NCBI GenBank assembly: GCA_043718225.1 | Contig: JAYSWD010000123.1 | Span: forward strand, 1 to 12,949 | Reading direction: 5' to 3' | DNA from: Multiplicimicrobium sp043718225 | GTDB taxonomy: Bacteria; Omnitrophota; Omnitrophia; Omnitrophales; Aquincolibacteriaceae | DNA: 12,949 nt | Part shown: in pieces, positions 1 to 6,176 of the stretch | Numbering within the stretch: position 1 is the stretch's first letter | Layout: every line of letters starts with the position of its first letter | Made by a program: the position numbers and the translations under genes | Notes under the pieces: generated by a model | The model's input: only the letters and a program-made list of their open reading frames with translations | Database searches by the model: none | What the model was told of the DNA's origin: nothing

Positions 1-886
1 CCCAAAGATAGACGCGGTCGGAATAATGCAGCGCCATACGCGACAAGGGGTGCTTCAAATCGGGCAATAAAAGCATCATGTAATCATAACGATAAGTTAA
101 ATGCGTTAAAATCGCCGAGAAAACTTTTTCGGAATTAAATTCTTGTTTCCCCAGCGTAAAATGGATGCGGTCAAAGTCAGGATGCGGCGAATGAACAAAA
201 GAATCTGCTTTGTCAGAATCGAAGGCCGAATGGATTTCCAGCGAAACCTGCAAATTTTCAGGGTTCGCAAAAAGACCCGCTGTCGTCAAATCCACCAAAA
301 TTATTTTTTTGGGATCAACCTGACGGATCGTATGAATAAACCTTCGCAGCCGGGATTCCGACTGCGCGAAATCCGGTAATGCCAAAACAGAGGCGATGTG
401 AACCTCGCGGCGGTGCGCGCTATGCCCGGGATCGGTCCGGATTAATCTACGGCCGAGCGAACGGTTAAGCTGTAGTGAAAGCGACGGGATTTTTTTGACA
501 AGCTTGACGAACTCGTCCTTATCAATCACAACCAAAACACCGTCTGTCTTCGCACTGGCGGTCGCGGTACGCCGCAAATTTCCCGTTAAAATGGATGTTT
601 CTCCAAAATGATCGCCCGGATAAAAATCGACAATCTTTTTCTGCAGGCCCGAAGATTTGGAAAGCGCGGTCAGCTTGAAAAGACCGGAGACAACAACATA
701 AAAAGCAACCGGATCCGCGCCCTCTTCAAAAACCAAATCATCTTTTTTATACTCAACAAGCCTTGCGCTGCGACTGATCCATTCTTTTTCGTCCCGTGTT
801 AGTTCGGCAAAAATGGGAACATGTGAGATCGCATGCTCTTTTTGAGATTTGGTTTCGAATTTACGCTGGAAAGGCAAAAACTTCAT
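1..886 (-). CDS. Cyclic-nucleotide-binding domain protein, NTE/patatin-like architecture, 3' end outside window
   Basis: An open frame of 295 codons runs from the ATG at 886 off the left edge without a stop; an in-frame TGA at 944-946 (the glpK stop) bounds it upstream. Residues about 22-140 form a cNMP-binding beta-roll: a PGDHFGETSIL stretch at 90-100 followed by RRTATAS at 105-111 matches the phosphate-binding cassette, including its arginine. Residues about 160-295 look like a Rossmann/MinD-like segment: HRREVHIASVLAL, KKIILVDL, then YDYMMLLLPD and SDRVYLW near the edge. The same order (cNMP domain, then a degenerate nucleotide-binding-like segment, then a patatin lipase) occurs in bacterial NTE-type phospholipases, so a patatin domain may follow outside the window; that part is inference. 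It could instead be a stand-alone CNB regulator. No strong Shine-Dalgarno is seen. It lies 57 bases after glpK and is probably cotranscribed with it. Confidence 0.82.
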   Translation of the reverse strand, partial: MKFLPFQRKFETKSQKEHAISHVPIFAELTRDEKEWISRSARLVEYKKDDLVFEEGADPVAFYVVVSGLFKLTALSKSSGLQKKIVDFYPGDHFGETSILTGNLRRTATASAKTDGVLVVIDKDEFVKLVKKIPSLSLQLNRSLGRRLIRTDPGHSAHRREVHIASVLALPDFAQSESRLRRFIHTIRQVDPKKIILVDLTTAGLFANPENLQVSLEIHSAFDSDKADSFVHSPHPDFDRIHFTLGKQEFNSEKVFSAILTHLTYRYDYMMLLLPDLKHPLSRMALHYSDRVYLW

Positions 887-943
887 GGGTTTATTATCGA
901 CAGAATGGCCGGAAGTTTGACGAAAAATTCGAAGAAAGTTGAA

Positions 944-2443
944 TCAGGAATGACGGGAAGTCGAAAGCAGAAAATCGATATTTTTTTTCCAAAATGCGCG
1001 GGCTTTTGCGCGTTGCGGCCGGCTCCATTTCGGACGGTATCCCCGGTAAGCTAAAATACGGCTTGAGTTGAGCTTCTTTTGCCAGAATCCCGTCATTTCA
1101 CCCGCCAAACGGGCAACGCCCCAGGCTGTCATTTCAGCCTGAGTCGCGGATTGAACCCGAATCCCGGTGATATCAGCCTGATACTGCATGAGAAAATGAT
1201 TCAGCGCCGCTTTCCCATCCGCGCGAAGCTCACGAATTTGAACATTCGAAGCTTTTTTCATCGCTTCGAGTACATCCGCCGATTGCTGCGCAATGGATTC
1301 CAAAGCCGCCCGGACCAAATGCGCGCGCGTCACCCCGCGCGTCAAACCAAACATGACACCGCGAACATCCGGGCGCCAATAAGGAGACCCCAAACCGGCA
1401 AACGCAGGAATCAAAGTCATTCCATGCGTATCCGAAACAGATAAGGCTAGTTTTTCGGTTTCTTGAGCGTTCTGAATCAGCCCCAATCCGTCCCGCAGCC
1501 ATTGCACAAGAGCGCCCGCCACAAATACCGCGCCTTCAAAAGCATAAACGGGTTTTCCTAAACGATCGGCCGCGAGAGTAATCAATAATCCGCTTACAGG
1601 CTTAGGTTTTTTTGAACCGGCGTTCATCATCATAAAACAGCCTGTGCCGTAAGTATTCTTTACCTCGCCGGGTTTTGTGCAGTTTTGGCCGTAAAGAGCG
1701 GCTTGCTGATCACCCAAGATCGCATAGACCGGTACGCCTGCCGAAATTCCGCGCTGGCTGAAGGTTTTGCCGAAAAAGCCCCCGCTCGGTAAAACTCGAG
1801 GTAAAATTTTTTCGGGAATATCAAAAAGTTTTAAGAGCCGGGAATCCCAGCGGCGCTTATGAATATCAAAAAGCAATGTTCGGGATGCATTCGTAAAATC
1901 GGTGGCATGTTGTCCGGTCAAACGCCACAAAACCCAGGTATCAATTGTTCCGGCCAGCACATTGCCGGAAATCGCTTTTTTTCGAAGCCCCGAAACATGC
2001 TTCAGCAGCCAATTGATTTTAGTCGCGGAAAAATAAGGATCGAGGACCAAGCCTGTTTTGTCGCGGATTATTCTTTCCAAGCCGCGTTTCTTCAAATTAT
2101 CACAAAGCGGTTCCGTCCGCCGGTCCTGCCAGACAATTGCGCGCGCGCAAGGTCTACCCGATTGTTTATCCCAAAGAAGGACAGTTTCACGTTGATTCGT
2201 GATTCCGATCGCTGAAACCTGAGAAAATTTACACTTTGCGGATCGACAGGCTTTTTGGATCATGTTTATGATGCAGGCGTAAATTTCTTCCGCATCATGT
2301 TCAACCCAGCCCGGTTGGGGAAAATACTGTTTGAAGTCGGTATAGGCGGTGGCGGCGATATACCCATTGGGCTTATAAAGAAGCGCCCGAACCCCGGTTG
2401 TGCCAAGATCTAAGCTTAAAACAAAACGTGCCGGTTGGTTCAT
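944..2443 (-). CDS. glpK: Glycerol kinase
   Basis: Phosphorylates glycerol to sn-glycerol-3-phosphate with ATP in the cytoplasm, feeding lipid synthesis or glycolysis. At 499 residues it has the normal family length. FGGY-family landmarks are in order: LDLGTTGVRA at 11-20, PQPGWVEHD at 42-50, ITNQRET at 81-87, VWQDRRT at 104-110, DPYFSATK at 135-142, GDQQAALYGQ at 244-253, YGTGCFM at 265-271 and GSPYWRPDVRG at 352-362. The glycerol-contacting set known from E. coli GlpK is intact (R85, E86, W105, Y137, D245, Q246). Two positions differ from the usual form: the N-terminal phosphate motif is LDLGTT rather than LDQGTT, and the adenine-side motif reads ADGKA, with Lys411 where glycine is normal; N415 is kept. 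The ATG at 2443 has a GGGAG Shine-Dalgarno eight bases upstream. No glycerol transporter or dehydrogenase gene is nearby. Glycerol is the best substrate call; another FGGY sugar kinase is unlikely. Confidence 0.95.
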   Translation of the reverse strand: MNQPARFVLSLDLGTTGVRALLYKPNGYIAATAYTDFKQYFPQPGWVEHDAEEIYACIINMIQKACRSAKCKFSQVSAIGITNQRETVLLWDKQSGRPCARAIVWQDRRTEPLCDNLKKRGLERIIRDKTGLVLDPYFSATKINWLLKHVSGLRKKAISGNVLAGTIDTWVLWRLTGQHATDFTNASRTLLFDIHKRRWDSRLLKLFDIPEKILPRVLPSGGFFGKTFSQRGISAGVPVYAILGDQQAALYGQNCTKPGEVKNTYGTGCFMMMNAGSKKPKPVSGLLITLAADRLGKPVYAFEGAVFVAGALVQWLRDGLGLIQNAQETEKLALSVSDTHGMTLIPAFAGLGSPYWRPDVRGVMFGLTRGVTRAHLVRAALESIAQQSADVLEAMKKASNVQIRELRADGKAALNHFLMQYQADITGIRVQSATQAEMTAWGVARLAGEMTGFWQKKLNSSRILAYRGYRPKWSRPQRAKARAFWKKNIDFLLSTSRHS

Positions 2444-2455
2444 AAGTCGAACTCC

Positions 2456-2478
2456 CGATTGCAGAGAAGCTGCAGAGG
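2456..2478. repeat. Degenerate hairpin repeat copy upstream of glpK
   Basis: On the + strand CGATTG is followed by stem CAG, loop AGAAG, stem CTG and then CAGAGG. This matches the layout of the better copies at 11024-11045 and 11060-11081 (CGGTTG, stem, A-rich loop, stem, CAGAGC) with its own self-complementary stem. It abuts the glpK Shine-Dalgarno. The match is short and could be chance; it is supported mainly by the other copies. Confidence 0.45.
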
Positions 2479-2530
2479 GTCGAAATGAGACGCTGAGAAG
2501 TTCACCTTAGTGGTTAGGGTCGATTTTTGC

Positions 2531-2546
2531 CGGTTGCTTTCAGAGC
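2531..2546. repeat. Degenerate hairpin repeat copy without the central stem
   Basis: On the + strand CGGTTG and CAGAGC occur exactly as in the tandem copies between trpA and ruvX, but the part between them is only CTTT, so the central stem is gone. An alternative small stem, TGCT with AGCA (2535-2548), can form. It lies in the 120-base gap between the PilZ gene stop and glpK. It may be a decayed copy of the family. Confidence 0.4.
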
Positions 2547-2563
2547 AGAGGCAAAGGATGCGG

Positions 2564-2956
2564 TTAGCCGATCAGTTCAGAATCTTCCGGCTTATCGAAG
2601 TCGCTCAATTTATTTTCGAGCCAGTAATTGTAGGCAAAATCAAGAACGCGAAATTTATCAACGGGATCCATTTCGAGAAGCTTAACGCCGTGGTCATAAC
2701 CTTGGTTTTCTCCAACTGACGGGCGCGCCCACATAACGCGTCCGGCGGTGTGAATGGTCTTAGGATCATCCGGAATATTAATCTCTAAATCAAGAAGCTG
2801 GCCTTCCTGAATCACGGATGTCGAATTGATACGCAGACCATCACGGCAAAGGTCTTTGCTCAGGCTCATGCCTTGAAGATGGCGATCCCCATGCGCTTTG
2901 AACTTAATGCTCATATAAGCGTCAAACCTTTTAAATTTTCTGCGGTCTTTATTCAT
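2564..2956 (-). CDS. PilZ domain protein (possible c-di-GMP receptor)
   Basis: A 130-residue single-domain protein without signal peptide or membrane segment. The PilZ c-di-GMP signature is visible: RRKFKR at 5-10 provides the RRxxxR motif, and KDLCRDG at 34-40 sits where (D/N)xSxxG is expected, with cysteine (C37) replacing the serine. GRVMWARP at 72-79 and a DHGVKLLEMD-type strand near the end also fit the PilZ barrel. The arginine motif favours binding, but the Ser-to-Cys change makes affinity uncertain. The ATG at 2956 follows an excellent purine-rich ribosome binding site (2963-2974). The gene has a 184-base AT-rich upstream gap, so it may have its own promoter, although another PilZ gene ends just upstream. 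The partner of the domain cannot be told from the sequence. Confidence 0.88.
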   Translation of the reverse strand: MNKDRRKFKRFDAYMSIKFKAHGDRHLQGMSLSKDLCRDGLRINSTSVIQEGQLLDLEINIPDDPKTIHTAGRVMWARPSVGENQGYDHGVKLLEMDPVDKFRVLDFAYNYWLENKLSDFDKPEDSELIG

Positions 2957-3140
2957 GGTAAACCTTCTCCTCCTGGGAGACTTATTAAAATGGCGATCAA
3001 ATTAAAAACAAATTGCCGTCTAAGAAAAAATTAACACATGCATAGTTTAATTACAAGGGGTAGAACAAAAATAAATAAAAAAAACAGGGTCAAAATTAAA
3101 TTATTTTATCAATCATTTGAAAAGTTTTTTAGAGACGAAT
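2957..3140 (-). other. AT-rich intergenic leader between two PilZ genes
   Basis: The longest gap in the window (184 bases), strongly AT-rich with several homopolymer A/T runs. No ORF or tRNA, and no strong terminator hairpin, is seen. On the minus strand a weak promoter-like pair, TTGTAA, 17 bases, TAATTT, lies roughly 60 bases upstream of the start; both boxes are poor matches. A promoter for the downstream PilZ gene is plausible but not proven. Confidence 0.4.
2966..2980 (-). promoter_or_regulatory. Strong Shine-Dalgarno that can fold into a small hairpin
   Basis: Reading toward the PilZ gene, TCTCC (2980-2976) can pair with GGAGA (2970-2966) around a five-base loop. The paired GGAGA is part of the AGGAGGAGAAGG ribosome binding site of the gene starting at 2956. 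The hairpin would cover the ribosome binding site, which suggests possible translational control; the five-pair stem is short and may also be fortuitous. Confidence 0.35.
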
Positions 3141-3491
3141 TTACGAAGGAAGTGCGGCTAAATACTGGATCAAACGCTTTTGACCGTCCGATTCAAAATC
3201 AATAAATTCAATCCCCACATCGTAGGTTTTCTGGGGAGCTTTTGCCATTTTACGAGGTATAACCCAAACCACTTTCCCCTTCCCGTCAATAATGTCAGAT
3301 TGAGGTATTTGAATTTTAAAATGGCAGCGGTCAAAGCGTTCAACTTCTTCTTCGGTGATCAAACAAACACCGCCGGCACCCAGATTTTCGGTTTTTGATT
3401 TAAGGACCTTTGCCTTGCCTTGCGGAGAAATAGAGACGACGCAGTCAAGGCTAATACGAGGAAATTTTCTTTTATTGAAACCGTCCCACAT
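3141..3491 (-). CDS. PilZ domain protein, divergent binding motif
   Basis: A 116-residue single-domain protein. KRKFPR at 7-12 gives the N-terminal RxxxR motif of PilZ, followed by strands and ENLGAGG at 35-41 in the place of (D/N)xSxxG, with glycine (G38) replacing the serine. GKVVWVIPRK and YDVGIEFIDF are typical later strands of the barrel. c-di-GMP binding is therefore possible but less certain than for a canonical PilZ. The ATG at 3491 is two bases past the stop of the SPOR gene, and its GGAG ribosome binding site is formed by the last sense codon of that gene, so translation is very likely coupled. This ties the protein to the envelope SPOR protein encoded just upstream. It is related in fold, but not closely in sequence, to the PilZ gene that follows. 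Confidence 0.85.
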   Translation of the reverse strand: MWDGFNKRKFPRISLDCVVSISPQGKAKVLKSKTENLGAGGVCLITEEEVERFDRCHFKIQIPQSDIIDGKGKVVWVIPRKMAKAPQKTYDVGIEFIDFESDGQKRLIQYLAALPS

Positions 3492-3493
3492 AC

Positions 3494-4525
3494 TTACTCC
3501 AAAGTGCGGATAAATGAATCCTGAAAAGGCCGCGCGACGCTGGCTTTACGGAATTTTGTTAAAGCTTTTTGAGCCTGCGCGGAAGTCTCAAAACGCCCTA
3601 AATAAATGGGATAAAAAGAATGTCCGGTGGAATTCCGAACCTGCTTTTTATAAAAAGCGGTAAAGCCGGCTTGATTAAAACTTTGCACCACCCGGTTCGC
3701 GTCGTCCAAAATAGCATAAGTGGCAACCTGAATAACATAACGGCCGCCAACAGCCGCCGACGGCACGGACATCGAGGTATTTCCGGAGTTATCTAACTCG
3801 GGTAATGCCGTTTCAGGACCTTCATTCTGCGCTGAATTCGGAGCGGGCGGCACTTCAGATAGAGCCGAAGGCAAAACAGCCGGCGGAACAACCGCGGGCT
3901 TGGGAACAGAAACTTCAGAAAGTGCCGCGGGCCGTAATTCACCCATCATGGCTTTTTTGCGCTGCGCGTTTAATCTGAAAACACCGAAAAATAACGCCGC
4001 AACTAAAACACAAGCGGTAATCGTGTACAAAATTTTCCGGGCTTGGGGTTTGCGCGGATCTAAAATGCGCAAAATAAAATCAAGTGTTTGGACTAAATAC
4101 GACCCTAATTTCCACAACACTCCGGCCACAAAACCCAGCACTACTTGTCCGGCTTTCAATGCGTTTTTTTTCCAATCGGTTGAAGCTTGAGACCTTAAAG
4201 GCACCGCTGACCCCGGTTGGGATGAAAATGGTTTCCGCGCCGAATGATCTCCGAAGGAAGCCGGATGAGCGGATGGTTTTGAAACGAGAATTTCCGGTTT
4301 TGAATGCGCTCCGAACGAAGGCGATTTAACTGTTACGCCTGAAAAAGGATCGCGCTTGGGGACCGTTTGTGATTCAAACGCGGGGCCGCTCATTTTCACC
4401 TCATGAGATGAAGAGAGAACTCCGGCAGAGGTGGTTTCGTAATCACCGTAAAGCTTTTTTTGAATTTCAGCTTCGGAAAGAACCTTCGAACTGCCTGATT
4501 TTTTGTCTTTTCCGGTGAAAAACAT
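3494..4525 (-). CDS. SPOR domain membrane protein
   Basis: A 343-residue protein. The N-terminal about 115 residues are polar and low in complexity, with two similar stretches (SFGAHS at 70-75 and SFGDHS at 90-95). Residues 123-155 are hydrophobic or amphipathic and residues 165-184 form a clear transmembrane segment. A Pro/Ala/Ser-rich linker (about 198-258) leads to a C-terminal SPOR domain at 262-341: YVIQVATY, then a helix with ANRVVQSFNQAGF, then YPIYLGRFETSAQAQKAL. SPOR domains bind peptidoglycan stripped of stem peptides and usually act at division sites. The topology implies a cytoplasmic N-terminus and a periplasmic SPOR domain. It starts 8 bases after the GNAT stop without a visible Shine-Dalgarno, suggesting translational coupling or reinitiation. 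No enzymatic domain is seen. Confidence 0.85.
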   Translation of the reverse strand: MFFTGKDKKSGSSKVLSEAEIQKKLYGDYETTSAGVLSSSHEVKMSGPAFESQTVPKRDPFSGVTVKSPSFGAHSKPEILVSKPSAHPASFGDHSARKPFSSQPGSAVPLRSQASTDWKKNALKAGQVVLGFVAGVLWKLGSYLVQTLDFILRILDPRKPQARKILYTITACVLVAALFFGVFRLNAQRKKAMMGELRPAALSEVSVPKPAVVPPAVLPSALSEVPPAPNSAQNEGPETALPELDNSGNTSMSVPSAAVGGRYVIQVATYAILDDANRVVQSFNQAGFTAFYKKQVRNSTGHSFYPIYLGRFETSAQAQKALTKFRKASVARPFQDSFIRTLE

Positions 4526-4533
4526 GCGCTGTT

Positions 4534-5007
4534 TTATTTATTTAAGGGGTGTAAAGCTCGGACAAATTTGAAAAGCTCAATTGGACCGAGTTGAATTTTT
4601 GCGCGCTGAATAAACCCGTTTTTTTTACACAGTTCAATCGCTTTAGTCATGCGCGAAGTCGTGCGAAAAACAAATTCATCGTATCCTACTTCTTCACAGA
4701 ATTGAAGCGCGCGGGAAATCAACTTAGTTCCGATTTTTTGGCCCCGGTAATCCGCCGAAACAAACATACGGCGAAGTAAAGCGATGCGGTCGTCTTCTTT
4801 TTTGATACCGACAGTTCCGACTACTTTCTTTCCGTCGATCGCGACAAAAAAAGCCTCGCCTAAGTTTCCATAGGTCTCTGTAATGGTGTCTAAGTCGGCG
4901 GTTGGATAAGCATAAGCGTCTTGAGCAAACTCCTGGCTCATCACACCCTTAATCAACGCAACCACCTCGTCGTGATCACCGTCAGCAAAACGTCGGATAG
5001 AAATCAT
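4534..5007 (-). CDS. GNAT family N-acetyltransferase
   Basis: A 157-residue protein, the usual size of a single GNAT domain. Motif A, the acetyl-CoA pyrophosphate-binding loop, is visible at 78-97: LRRMFVSADYRGQKIGTKLI. Preceding strands include AFFVAIDGKKVVGTVGI at 52-68, and a late helix and strand (ELCKKNGFIQ at 125-134) complete the fold. The substrate (amine, amino acid or protein N-terminus) cannot be predicted. It starts 6 bases after the stop of the small basic protein gene and ends 8 bases before the SPOR gene, so it lies inside a tight operon. The ATG at 5007 has no clear Shine-Dalgarno, consistent with coupled translation. One possibility is acetylation of the neighbouring lysine-containing basic protein, but that is speculation. 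Confidence 0.87.
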   Translation of the reverse strand: MISIRRFADGDHDEVVALIKGVMSQEFAQDAYAYPTADLDTITETYGNLGEAFFVAIDGKKVVGTVGIKKEDDRIALLRRMFVSADYRGQKIGTKLISRALQFCEEVGYDEFVFRTTSRMTKAIELCKKNGFIQRAKIQLGPIELFKFVRALHPLNK

Positions 5008-5013
5008 TGAGGA

Positions 5014-5319
5014 TTACTTTTTGGGCTTTGCGGCGGCAGCAGCCGGTTTCGCGGCAGCGGCACCGGGCTTCGCGCCTGCAGCAGTTGTTCCTGCAGCGGG
5101 AGCAGCGCCGTCAGCGGCAGCGGCGGCTTTCTCAGCCTTGGTTCCACCTGACTTCACCTTGACCTTAATCGACTTAACCTTGGGAAGAAAATAGGCTGAG
5201 TTAACAGATGCTTCCCATTTCCCGTCAGCTTGTAGCTTTTTAATTTTTTCATTACGTTTTAGAACGTTGCGGTGCTGGGCACCGACACTATCCACTCGAA
5301 GACTTGCATGCTGTGACAT
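5014..5319 (-). CDS. PVC-type small basic protein with Ala/Lys/Pro-rich tail
   Basis: A 101-residue, very basic protein. Residues 1-55 (start MSQHASLRVDSVGAQHRNVL, then KRNEKIKKL, GKWEASVNSAYFLPKVKSIKVKV) resemble the short basic protein family of Chlamydiae, Verrucomicrobia and relatives, which normally has about 50-70 residues and begins MSxHxSL and continues with RNVLKRxERI. That family is thought to be linked to ribosomes or nucleic acid, but its role is not firmly known. Residues 60-101 are a low-complexity tail of alanine, glycine, proline and lysine with AAKP-like repeats, reminiscent of histone-H1-like tails and longer than the family norm. The ATG at 5319 has an AGGAG ribosome binding site five bases upstream and a TATAAT box about 33 bases upstream, so it probably heads the downstream operon and may be highly expressed. 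Family assignment is from remembered sequence features. Confidence 0.78.
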   Translation of the reverse strand: MSQHASLRVDSVGAQHRNVLKRNEKIKKLQADGKWEASVNSAYFLPKVKSIKVKVKSGGTKAEKAAAAADGAAPAAGTTAAGAKPGAAAAKPAAAAAKPKK

Positions 5320-5351
5320 AAATACTCCTGCCTATTTAAAAAAGTGATGGA

Positions 5352-5357
5352 ATTATA
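5352..5357 (-). promoter_or_regulatory. Consensus -10 box of the small basic protein operon
   Basis: A perfect TATAAT on the minus strand, placed to give a leader of roughly 26 bases before the ATG at 5319. No good -35 box is seen at 16-18 bases upstream and there is no TG extension; a palindromic AGCTAGCT lies in that position and could be an operator. Promoter identity rests on the -10 match and the spacing. Confidence 0.5.
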
Positions 5358-5421
5358 TGTGAGGGATTCGCAAATAGCTAGCTGAATTTACTTTATAAGA
5401 CGCTATACAGAAGCGAGTTAA

Positions 5422-6042
5422 CTAGCGGGAAACGGGCATATTCCGGATATAGGAATCCGTTGAAACAATTCCTTTTAAACGCAGACTTTTGATAGCGTCA
5501 TTGGCTTCTTTTCGGGTTTCAAAACCATTCACACAGATCTGAAAATACCGCCCGCTGGGCACTAAAAATGGCGCATAGCCTTTTGATTTAATCCGGCCAA
5601 TTTCGCTCAGGGCTTGATCTTTTTTAACATAGGTTACATGCGCAATCGTGTACTTCGCGACAGAAGCAACAGACTCCTGGCTCGCAGCGGACTGCTTGGC
5701 CGGCACCCGTACAGATACTTCGGAGTGAGTACCGGAGTCAACCTCTACTGAAGGCGCGGCGGATTGAACCGCTTCTTTCGTCAATTGTGAAACCAGCGCA
5801 GGTTCAGTTTTTACTTCCGGTGTAGACGAAACCTGATTTAGACGCAGAAAATCACGGTGCGAAACCGCTTTGCCATGCTCCACTCCCCATGCGAATACGA
5901 GTACAAAAAAAACAATGGTTACAAGGCTTAAAGCTAAAAGCTGATCAAACCGCAGAGTGTATTTTCTTTCAAAGAAAGAGCGCTGAAACGCCTGTCTTTC
6001 GAAAGAATTGGAGATTGAAAGATTAAATAAATCAGCCTGCAT
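5422..6042 (-). CDS. Small SPOR domain membrane protein
   Basis: A 206-residue bitopic protein. A short basic/aromatic cytoplasmic N-terminus (1-33) is followed by a transmembrane segment at about 34-54 (LLALSLVTIVFFVLVFAWGV), a Ser/Val/Glu-rich linker, and a C-terminal SPOR domain at 129-200: AKYTIAHVTYVKKDQALSEI, YFQICVNGFETRKEANDAIK and a final strand. It shares this layout with the SPOR protein at 3494-4525 but has a much shorter cytoplasmic part, so the two are paralogues in architecture rather than close copies. The ATG at 6042 has a GGGAG ribosome binding site five bases upstream. It follows a 134-base gap after lepB that holds a hairpin repeat. The downstream operon begins 102 bases after its stop with its own promoter-like box. 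Likely role: envelope or division-site binding. Confidence 0.82.
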   Translation of the reverse strand: MQADLFNLSISNSFERQAFQRSFFERKYTLRFDQLLALSLVTIVFFVLVFAWGVEHGKAVSHRDFLRLNQVSSTPEVKTEPALVSQLTKEAVQSAAPSVEVDSGTHSEVSVRVPAKQSAASQESVASVAKYTIAHVTYVKKDQALSEIGRIKSKGYAPFLVPSGRYFQICVNGFETRKEANDAIKSLRLKGIVSTDSYIRNMPVSR

Positions 6043-6133
6043 ATAAACTCCCTGACCACAATAAGAAAAATAAAAATTAGTGCCGTTTTATTTTCGACAC
6101 GAAGAATTTAAATCTGAAGAGGCGAAAATGCAG

Positions 6134-6176
6134 TTTTTTTGTTTGCGGTTGCGGCTAAGCCGCAAAGCAAAAAAAG
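6134..6176. repeat. Strong hairpin element after lepB
   Basis: The core at 6145-6168 has a seven-pair perfect stem (TTGCGGC with GCCGCAA) around loop TAA, extended by TTTGC/GCAAA and by a T-run pairing with an A-run. Its layout matches the tandem hairpins at 11024-11081: CGGTTG, stem, short loop, stem, then CAAAGC in place of CAGAGC. Because the T-run precedes and the A-run follows the stem on both strands, it is not a normal intrinsic terminator. It begins right beside the lepB stop codon. It could stabilise mRNA 3' ends. Confidence 0.65.

Noticed and set aside
143..802. Two short + strand open frames at the left edge
   Set aside because: They are antisense to the cNMP-binding gene, whose translation shows clear motifs across the whole stretch.
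833..1444. Plus-strand open frames opposite glpK and its 3' end
   Set aside because: Basic, low-quality translations with no domain and no ribosome binding site, opposite a conserved gene.
5401..5415. Terminator hairpin after the small SPOR gene
   Set aside because: Only four base pairs (CGCT/AGCG) with no T-run on the minus strand.
6134..6176. Intrinsic terminator after lepB
   Set aside because: The stem is strong but the T-run lies before it, and an A-run after it, on both strands, so the terminator geometry is wrong.
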